Positions 26,481 through 32,569 of a stretch of 32,569 nucleotides of DNA are shown here, piece after piece (position 1 is the stretch's first letter; every line of letters starts with the position of its first letter). The stretch is from contig JAIDCC010000086.1 in NCBI GenBank assembly GCA_029056055.1, positions 1 to 32,569 on the forward strand, written 5' to 3'. Source of the DNA: Duncaniella sp. Its GTDB lineage: Bacteria; Bacteroidota; Bacteroidia; Bacteroidales; Muribaculaceae. A program made the translations under genes and the position numbers. The notes beneath the pieces are model-generated. The model had not been told where the DNA came from. It was given only the letters and a program-made list of their open reading frames with translations, and ran no database searches.

Positions 26481-26583
26481 TATAGATGAAAGTAAATATT
26501 TTTGCACTGTGTTTTCATGGTATTAGATTTAAGGTTAAAAGAACTAAGCGGCGCGTCGTGACGACGGGCCGCTTGGTTCGTTA
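26481..26583 (-). repeat. Dispersed ~102-bp hairpin repeat, copy 3 (inverted)
   Basis: The reverse complement matches copy 1 with three substitutions: one in the hairpin loop, one in the stem and one in the tail. The hairpin spans 26541-26579. In this orientation the element's TATTTTTG box (26497-26504) lies on + and points through the hairpin towards cysK, about 100 nt before the ATG. The stem substitution leaves a T-G (U-G wobble) pair in + strand RNA but an A-C mismatch in - strand RNA, a hint that the + strand is the one expressed here. Confidence 0.9.
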
Positions 26584-26622
26584 TTACATATGTATAAAAT
26601 ATATAAAACTTTTGCCGAAACA

Positions 26623-26655
26623 TTTGCATTATATTAACTGAAAACCCTATCTTTG
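26623..26655 (+). promoter_or_regulatory. Promoter of cysK
   Basis: TTTG (26623-26626), 21 nt, TATCTTTG (26648-26655) followed by CA is a full Bacteroidetes-type promoter, 29 nt before the ATG. Confidence 0.8.
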
Positions 26656-26684
26656 CAACCAAAACATAAAAACATTCTGTCATT

Positions 26685-27611
26685 ATGAACATCGCGTCAA
26701 ACCTCATGGAGCTCATCGGCCGCACGCCGCTGCTCGAAGTCAGCAATATCCTCCGCGCCTCCGGCCTCAAGGCCCGCGTCGCCGTCAAAATCGAGGCTTT
26801 CAATCCCGGCGGAAGTGTCAAAGACCGCGCCGCGCTCTCTATGATTGAGACGGCCGAGAAAGAGGGCAAGATTGCGCCCGGTGCCACTCTCATCGAACCG
26901 ACGAGCGGCAACACGGGCATAGGTCTGGCCTGGATTGCGGCCGTCAAAGGCTACCGTCTCATTCTCACCATGCCCGACACCATGAGCGTAGAACGCCGTC
27001 AGCTCCTTCAGGCCTACGGCGCCGAACTGGTACTCACTCCGGGCGCGCAGGGCATGAAGGGCGCCATTGCCGAGGCCGAACGCCTCCACGCCGAAATAGC
27101 AGGCTCGTTCATTCCCTCGCAGTTTGATAACCCCGCCAATCCCCACATCCACCTCCTCACCACGGGCGAGGAAATCTGGACAGATACCGACGGCACGGTG
27201 GCTTGCTTCGTGGCCGGCGTCGGCACGGGTGGCACAGTCAGCGGCGTCGGAAAAGCTCTAAAGGCCCACAACGCTGCCGTGCGCATCGTTGCCGTCGAAC
27301 CCTCCGAATCGCCCGTGCTCGAAGGGGGTGCTCCCGGTCCGCACAAAATCCAGGGCATCGGCGCAGGTTTCGTGCCGGGCAACTATGATAAGGATGTTGT
27401 CGACGAGGTGATGGCCGTTTCCTCCGAAGAGGCCTTTGCCGCGGCTCGCCGCATGGCCCGCGAGGAGGGTCTGCTCGCCGGTGTGTCGTCGGGCGCGGCT
27501 CTGGCTGCCGCACTGCGCATTGCCGAGCGTCCCGAAATGGAAGGCAAGCTCATCGTGGCGCTCCTCCCCGACACCGGCACCCGCTATCTTTCGATGAACC
27601 TCTTCGATTGA
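26685..27611 (+). CDS. cysK: Cysteine synthase A (O-acetylserine sulfhydrylase)
   Basis: A PLP enzyme that makes cysteine from O-acetylserine and sulfide in the cytoplasm. It has 308 residues, the usual length. Lys46 in NPGGSVKDRAA is the Schiff-base lysine. EPTSGNTGIGLAWIA is the substrate loop and GTGGTVSGVGKALK the PLP phosphate-binding region. IQGIGAGFVPGNYD and GVSSGAALAAAL complete the family pattern. It is monocistronic, with its own promoter (26623-26655) and a terminator at 27639-27673. No cysE neighbour is present. CysM-type specificity cannot be fully excluded, but the motifs favour CysK. Confidence 0.95.
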   Translation: MNIASNLMELIGRTPLLEVSNILRASGLKARVAVKIEAFNPGGSVKDRAALSMIETAEKEGKIAPGATLIEPTSGNTGIGLAWIAAVKGYRLILTMPDTMSVERRQLLQAYGAELVLTPGAQGMKGAIAEAERLHAEIAGSFIPSQFDNPANPHIHLLTTGEEIWTDTDGTVACFVAGVGTGGTVSGVGKALKAHNAAVRIVAVEPSESPVLEGGAPGPHKIQGIGAGFVPGNYDKDVVDEVMAVSSEEAFAAARRMAREEGLLAGVSSGAALAAALRIAERPEMEGKLIVALLPDTGTRYLSMNLFD

Positions 27612-27638
27612 TTTCTCCCGTCTCCTTAGATAATTACC

Positions 27639-27673
27639 GGGGCGGAACGGCCGTTGTTCGGCTGTTCCGCCCC
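27639..27673. terminator. Bidirectional terminator between convergent cysK and the 27700-29562 gene
   Basis: GGGGCGGAACGGCC (27639-27652) pairs with GGCTGTTCCGCCCC (27660-27673) over 14 bp with one G-U wobble. On + it is followed by GTGAGTCTTTC. On - only a short T-poor tract follows. Its position between two converging genes suggests it serves both. Confidence 0.75.
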
Positions 27674-27699
27674 GTGAGTCTTTCGAGCCGTCTGCCCGT

Positions 27700-29562
27700 T
27701 CAAACCAAATAGCCGAACGAACGCAACCGCTCTTCTACCTCCTTTTTACACATAATATTAACCAGTATGATACCACGTTCGGCCCTGACTACCATGCGGC
27801 GCAGTTCGGGGTCGGTGGCTATCAGTTTGAGCAGCTCGGTGTGGTTTTCCTTGACTTTCATTAGAATAAAGTGGTCACGAGTCGGCTCGAATGCATCCGT
27901 TTTGCTCAGCAACGAGTTGAAAAAGTCTTCCCAGATGCTCGGCGGCGTCTCGCTCACCAGTTCGTGAAACACGCTGATGCGTGCTTTGAGGTCGGTGACA
28001 TCTTTGATGCCGTTGAGAAACGTTTTCTCGTTGACCTGATAGCGTCCCGCCCCCACCGGGGCTGCAAAATCTTTCACTATGCCAAGGTAGGGATTTTCGG
28101 GCGATAGCGGGCGCAGTAGCAGATGGGTGTCGGAGAGTTCAAAAATCTCCTTGTCGTTATGCTCCCCTTTAGGCGCCTGAAATTTCGTCGTCAATCCGTA
28201 GGCATAGCGGCCCATCGGGGTCAACCTGACATACCTCAGCCTGCTCATGGGCGAAGGGTCGCCTTTGCGGGCGTCCTCCCACGCGATTTCCGCACATCCT
28301 ATCGCCGCAAGGTAGGCCATGAACGACTGCACCAGAGGCACACCTGCCTGCTGCTTGAAGTTGCCTTCGGTCACCCACACGTCGCTAAACTTGTTGAGTA
28401 TGATGTTGTCGGCATAATTTTGCCCGTTGAAGAACTCGAAAAGTAGCACCGATCCCTGCGTGCGGTGAAACTCCATCAGAAAGTCTTGAAACCCCATCCA
28501 ATAACCTTCGGGCACCTTGGCAAACACCTCTCCCGACGCTTCACTGAGGAGTGCCGCCGTCCCGCTGGTTGGTCTGATGTTGCTGCGCCAGCCGTAATAT
28601 GGCAGAAGGTGATGCATAAAAATGTCCTGACCGCTCGTATCAAACCAGTTTACTTTGGCGAGAGAGCTTATCGCGCTTCTGACCGTTACTTCGTTTTTGT
28701 CAGTTTTGTATAACTGGCAGAGCGTGCCGGCGAGCATAATCGTGCGCCACACTCCGAGGTCGCGGGTCTCTGCGGGCAGAAATTCCCGGAGCCCGGTGTT
28801 GCGAAGAATTTTCTTTGCCACCACAACGCTCATTTTCGTTGCGCCGAGTTCTATCACGCCGTTTTTGATGTAGTTCTGAAGCACAGGTATCAGAGAGTAG
28901 GTCTCTGCCTCGCCGTCCATCACGCGAAGCTCAGGCACGTCGGTCGGCAGCTCCTTGACCGTCATTTCCTCTATCGACTTCCGTGGGAAGATGCCGTTGA
29001 AGAGAGTGCTGCGCATTCCTTCGGGCATGGACAGACGGATATACATTTCCAGCCTGGCGTGATTGGTCACAAGCCATGGTATCTCGTTATACGACACCTG
29101 GGTGGTACTGTAGAAATAGTGGGAGCTTTCCAGATGGATAAGTCTCTTGCCTGCCAGATTTCGGGCAGTCTCAAGGTCGATGGAGCCGTTGGACGCTATT
29201 TTCTTATAGAGCCGACTCATGCCGCCACTCTGCTTCGCAAAGTAAAGCCGGAGGTTTTCCTCACACCCCATCCATCCGGCAATTCGTTTGACCATCTGCG
29301 CCTTGCTGACGGAGCTTTTCCAACTCTTTGCCTCTGTGGCCTGCGCCACCGACAGCATCGTCGGTTTGCCATCGACGATAATCCCGATGTTGTGGGCGAT
29401 GATAAAGTCGGCCAACGCTCTGAGGATGCCGGCCACGATTTCCTTGGTGTAGTTGCCGTCAACCAATGCGGCGAATTTCTCGGCTTGCTCGCTGCTCACT
29501 TCGCTGAAATACACCTGTGAGTTGTCTATTATGTCGGGATGCGAGTGTTTCGTTGCTTTCAT
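27700..29562 (-). CDS. Unknown protein paired with a SNF2 helicase
   Basis: I do not recognise this gene firmly. The first in-frame ATG is at 29562 (MKATKHSHPDIIDN), giving 620 residues. The frame stays open to a TTG at 29673, 24 nt after the helicase stop, so a longer form with a non-ATG start is possible. There is no signal peptide and no membrane segment, so it is cytoplasmic, mixed alpha/beta and Trp/Tyr-rich. The last ~115 residues (GRYQVNEKTFLNGI to the end, RLRSFGYLV) have a layout reminiscent of the XPB/Ssl2 N-terminal-like helicase-associated domain (Helicase_C_3). The MSRLRYVRLTPMGRYAYGL segment before it resembles a winged-helix tail. This is inference from pattern only. The tight linkage suggests it works with the SNF2 protein. 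Confidence 0.7.
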   Translation of the reverse strand: MKATKHSHPDIIDNSQVYFSEVSSEQAEKFAALVDGNYTKEIVAGILRALADFIIAHNIGIIVDGKPTMLSVAQATEAKSWKSSVSKAQMVKRIAGWMGCEENLRLYFAKQSGGMSRLYKKIASNGSIDLETARNLAGKRLIHLESSHYFYSTTQVSYNEIPWLVTNHARLEMYIRLSMPEGMRSTLFNGIFPRKSIEEMTVKELPTDVPELRVMDGEAETYSLIPVLQNYIKNGVIELGATKMSVVVAKKILRNTGLREFLPAETRDLGVWRTIMLAGTLCQLYKTDKNEVTVRSAISSLAKVNWFDTSGQDIFMHHLLPYYGWRSNIRPTSGTAALLSEASGEVFAKVPEGYWMGFQDFLMEFHRTQGSVLLFEFFNGQNYADNIILNKFSDVWVTEGNFKQQAGVPLVQSFMAYLAAIGCAEIAWEDARKGDPSPMSRLRYVRLTPMGRYAYGLTTKFQAPKGEHNDKEIFELSDTHLLLRPLSPENPYLGIVKDFAAPVGAGRYQVNEKTFLNGIKDVTDLKARISVFHELVSETPPSIWEDFFNSLLSKTDAFEPTRDHFILMKVKENHTELLKLIATDPELRRMVVRAERGIILVNIMCKKEVEERLRSFGYLV

Positions 29563-29697
29563 ACCTGAGGATGTATCGTCAATTAATGATATAAGTTTCC
29601 GGATGAGAGTGGCCACAGTGCTGATGGAGTGATTGGAGTCAGACTGCGGTAAATCTCTCCGTGGAAGGCGCAAGCAATGTTAATCTGTGACACATAC

Positions 29698-32553
29698 TTA
29701 CTTTCCGAGAATGAAGTTGATTTCCTCCTGCGACAGTTTCTTGCCGGTAGTCGAGTCGGCCTCGATGAGCGAGTCAAAGAGTTCTGATTTCTGTTCCTGC
29801 AGCTGGCGGATTTTTTCTTCTATCGTGCCGCGGGTAATCAGGCTGTAGGAATGCACCTTGGCCGTCTGCCCCATGCGGTGCAGTCGGTTGATAGCCTGCT
29901 CCTCGGCGGCTTTGTTCCACCACGGTTCGAAGATAAACACCGTGTCGGCCACCGTCAGATTCAATCCCACGCCGCCCGTCTTGAGTGTCATCAGAAGCAC
30001 CCGGCATTCGGGGTCGGTGTTGAAGCGGTTCACCACGGCGCGGCGGTTGTGAGTCGCGCCGGTCATCGTTTCATAGCCTATGCCGCGCGCGGCGAGGGCC
30101 TCGCCGGTGAGTTCGAGTCCGGCGATGTAGGTGAAGAACACCACACACTTGTGGCCGTTGTCGCACGCTTCGACGAGGTTTTCGATGAGCAGGTCGAGCT
30201 TGGGCGATTTGATGCGGTCGTCGGTCATGCTCTCGGGCACCGATGCGATGCGTCGCAGCTCGGTGAGCGCCTGAAACATCACGAATTGTGCCTTGTTGAT
30301 GCCGTCCTTGGCCACGGTTTCGTCTACCCTCTCCTTGAAGGCGCGGCGTCGCTGCTCGTAATACTCCGCCTGTTCGGGCGTCATCTCTACGTAGAGGGTT
30401 TGCTCCACGCGGTCGGGCAGGTCTTTGAGCACATCCTTCTTCAGGCGGCGCAGCATGAAGGGGAAGATACGGCGTCGAAGGGCGCGGGTGGCTTCCTCGT
30501 CCTGGTCGCGCTGTATCGGCATGGCGTAGCGGCGGTTGAAGTCGTCGGCGTCGCCGAGCATTCCGGGATTGAGAAATCTGAAGAGCGAGTAGAGTTCGGT
30601 CAGATTGTTTTCGATAGGGGTGCCCGACAGCGCCAACCGGTGGGCGGCTTTCAGAAGGAACACCGCGCGGGTGGTCTGCGCCTCAAGGTTTTTGATGTTC
30701 TGGCTCTCGTCGAGTATCACGTAGTCAAACTCTATTTCCTTGAGTTTCTCGATGTCGTTGCGCACTATGGCGTAGGTCGTGAGTATCACATTCGCCTTCA
30801 GTGCTTCGTTCAGGTCGCGTTGGGGGCCGTAGTAGGTGTGAAACGTCACGTCGGGGGCAAAGCGCGTCAATTCGTTCTCCCAGTTGAAGAGCAGACTGCG
30901 CGGCATCACCACCAGCGTCGGTTTCTCCTCTCCGGGATAGAGCTGCGATATCACGGCTATCGTCTGCACCGTCTTACCCAGACCCATATCGTCGGCCAGA
31001 CAGCCGCCCAACGAGTTCTTATAAAGATAGTCTATCCACTTCACACCCGACTCCTGATAGGGGCGCAGGGTGGCGTGGAGTCTTTTCAAGTCAAGTTTCT
31101 CCGACGAAAGCTTGTTAAACCCTTCGAACACCTTGCGCTGGCGTTCGAAAAATTTCGGGTCGAGCTTCGTGGTCAGCAGCTCCTCTATTTCGGGCAGGTC
31201 GAAGTAGGTAACCTTCACATCCTCGCCCGCATTCTTCTTGTCGCCGAAGATGCGTTCGAGGCGCTTGATGTAGGCGCTGTCTATCACCGCGCGGCTGCCG
31301 TCTGAAAGCTTCACATACCTGTCGCGGCGGTATTGTTCGAAAAGCTGTCCGAGCGAGATGGTGTCGTCGCCGAGCGTCACCGACGCGTCTCCCTCAAGGA
31401 AGTCTATGCCCGACTGATACTTGAAGTTGAGCTTCGGTCGCACAGCCTTCACCTTGTAATCCTTCAGCTTGTCCGTGCCGAGCACATCGAAATTCTCGAG
31501 CAGCCGCGGCAGACAACGCAGCAGAAACGGCGAAGCCAGACTCTCGGGAATGATGAAATAATCACCGTCGGAATAAAGGTCGCGCGCCTCGCGTTTCGTC
31601 GGCGCGCTCTCTTCTATCATTGTCTTCACCTCCTCGGCTGCGGCATCTATATCCACGCGCTCCACCGGATGCACCGTGATGCGCTGCGTATCCTCATGGA
31701 TTTTCGCCTTCTTGCGCAGGTCGAAATTTCTCACCGCCTCCTCCGAAAGACCTTCGAGTGTGGCGCCGACCCTCACATGAAGCCCCAAATCACTGTCGAC
31801 CTTCTCGAATATCACCGCCGGTCGCTCCGTCAGAGGCTGACTCTTCTGCGCCACCTCATACCAGCCGTAATGCAACCGGAAATTCGACACGTTCGAATAG
31901 ACCACCGACAGAAACAAATCGGCCATGTCTATGGCAAACGGCGAAATGAAAAATCCCAGCTTATCGGCACACGGGCCAATCGGACCGAACGGATAGATAT
32001 GCCCCGCAGCCATCACAAAACTATCATTCAGCACGATGAATTCATTAGTCTCCGTCTCGCCGCGCTCGCCGCCTTCCTCACCATCTTCACCTTCCGGGAT
32101 AGTCACGAGCCACTCAGGCACAAGCCTGCCCGTGCCCCCCTCCTCTTCGCTCACCTTCAGCACAAGATTTGCCCGAGTGTCCTCAAACGTCACCCGACGC
32201 ATCTGCGCGTCAACGATGTTTTTGCAACGTATCAGCTGATACACCAGAAAAGGATTCTCCGACAACACCACACCGTCAGCCTTCTCGTTGCCCCAATCTA
32301 TTGCCAGCAAATCCTCCTCGCGAATTTTCGACATCGCCCTGAGCAACCCGCCCTCGTCGCCCGGGTAAGCCTCCGCAGCAGGCTCAACTACCTCACCATC
32401 AGAGTCGACAGTATCTATCACAACGCGCCCATTCTCATCAGTCGAAACACGAAAAAAGAAATTTCCCGTGAACCTACGCTCATCCCCCCCGGGCTCACCC
32501 CCCTTGAATGCCGAAGGCTGCCTGCGCAGAAACGATAGAAAATCTGTCTCCAT
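29698..32553 (-). CDS. SNF2-family DEAD/DEAH-box helicase
   Basis: A 951-residue Swi2/Snf2-type ATPase that translocates on double-stranded DNA or remodels protein-DNA complexes. The C-terminal half has the helicase motifs in order: DDMGLGKT (Lys527), VVMPRSLLFNW, DESQ (615-618), LSGTPIENNLTELYSLFRFLNPG, FFTYIAGLELTGEAL, TLKTGGVGLNLTVAD and INRLHRMGQ (Arg893). Residues ~340-490 fit the bacterial SNF2-associated domain (SNF2_assoc, PF08455-like). The N-terminal ~300 residues are unfamiliar and include a Glu/Gly-rich acidic stretch near 155-185. There is no SWIM zinc motif. It is followed after 24 nt or more by the unknown partner gene. Complete in the window, starting 16 nt from its right edge, so upstream genes are unseen. 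Confidence 0.93.
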   Translation of the reverse strand: METDFLSFLRRQPSAFKGGEPGGDERRFTGNFFFRVSTDENGRVVIDTVDSDGEVVEPAAEAYPGDEGGLLRAMSKIREEDLLAIDWGNEKADGVVLSENPFLVYQLIRCKNIVDAQMRRVTFEDTRANLVLKVSEEEGGTGRLVPEWLVTIPEGEDGEEGGERGETETNEFIVLNDSFVMAAGHIYPFGPIGPCADKLGFFISPFAIDMADLFLSVVYSNVSNFRLHYGWYEVAQKSQPLTERPAVIFEKVDSDLGLHVRVGATLEGLSEEAVRNFDLRKKAKIHEDTQRITVHPVERVDIDAAAEEVKTMIEESAPTKREARDLYSDGDYFIIPESLASPFLLRCLPRLLENFDVLGTDKLKDYKVKAVRPKLNFKYQSGIDFLEGDASVTLGDDTISLGQLFEQYRRDRYVKLSDGSRAVIDSAYIKRLERIFGDKKNAGEDVKVTYFDLPEIEELLTTKLDPKFFERQRKVFEGFNKLSSEKLDLKRLHATLRPYQESGVKWIDYLYKNSLGGCLADDMGLGKTVQTIAVISQLYPGEEKPTLVVMPRSLLFNWENELTRFAPDVTFHTYYGPQRDLNEALKANVILTTYAIVRNDIEKLKEIEFDYVILDESQNIKNLEAQTTRAVFLLKAAHRLALSGTPIENNLTELYSLFRFLNPGMLGDADDFNRRYAMPIQRDQDEEATRALRRRIFPFMLRRLKKDVLKDLPDRVEQTLYVEMTPEQAEYYEQRRRAFKERVDETVAKDGINKAQFVMFQALTELRRIASVPESMTDDRIKSPKLDLLIENLVEACDNGHKCVVFFTYIAGLELTGEALAARGIGYETMTGATHNRRAVVNRFNTDPECRVLLMTLKTGGVGLNLTVADTVFIFEPWWNKAAEEQAINRLHRMGQTAKVHSYSLITRGTIEEKIRQLQEQKSELFDSLIEADSTTGKKLSQEEINFILGK

Positions 32554-32569
32554 AATAATTGTTATATTG

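Noticed and set aside
29698-32553. Assignment of the SNF2 gene to a DISARM-type defence locus
   Set aside because: No methyltransferase, DrmB- or phospholipase-like genes are visible; the neighbours are cysK and an unknown gene. Upstream context is outside the window.

Overview
The window reads as a chromosomal segment of a gut-type Bacteroidales, most likely a member of the Muribaculaceae (S24-7) or a close relative. This is inferred from gene content (Bacteroidales lipoprotein and DUF6089-like barrel families, two-copy OmpH, long BamA, CHU_C/type B T9SS C-terminal domain, GH43 enzyme). It also rests on the promoters: nearly every recognisable one has the Bacteroidetes form TTTG or TTG, then 18-21 nt, then TAnnTTTG. 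Shine-Dalgarno sequences are essentially absent. Coding DNA is GC-rich and intergenic DNA is often AT-rich. No rRNA, tRNA, CRISPR array, transposase or prophage gene was seen.

Layout. 1-1028 is non-coding and packed with short palindromes, an ~85-bp inverted repeat pair and copy 1 of a ~102-bp dispersed hairpin repeat. 1029-3045 holds an M48 metalloprotease (-) and an lrgA/lrgB pair (+). 3214-12396 is an envelope-biogenesis block on +: lipoprotein, outer-membrane barrel, uppS, bamA, two OmpH/Skp chaperones and an LptF/LptG-family permease. 12598-15462 carries ribBA and a secreted GH43 glycosidase. 15463-16141 is non-coding: copy 2 of the dispersed repeat, a stem structure and a very GC-rich higher-order tandem repeat. 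16142-20683 is a complete leucine operon on - (leuA-leuC-leuD-leuB, tightly overlapping). 20978-26346 on + encodes a secreted protein with a gliding-motility-type C-terminal domain, a lytic transglycosylase and UvrA. 26347-26684 holds a strong terminator, copy 3 of the dispersed repeat (inverted) and the cysK promoter; cysK follows. Convergent with cysK is a two-gene unit on -: a SNF2-family helicase (32553-29698) and a ~620-residue protein of unknown function (29562-27700).

How the genes work together. UppS supplies the lipid carrier for peptidoglycan and glycan export, BamA inserts outer-membrane barrels, the OmpH proteins chaperone them through the periplasm, and the LptF/G-like permease belongs to LPS export, so 4829-12396 is a coherent outer-membrane assembly cluster. 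The leu genes cover the leucine-specific branch from 2-ketoisovalerate to 2-ketoisocaproate.

The most unusual items are: (i) the dispersed 102-bp element, three copies about 97-99% identical within 26 kb, with a 39-nt hairpin that looks like a terminator on one strand and lies behind a promoter-like -7 box on the other; (ii) the SNF2 helicase plus unknown-partner cassette; (iii) the nested GC-rich tandem repeat next to leuB; and (iv) the inverted-repeat-flanked segment at the left end.
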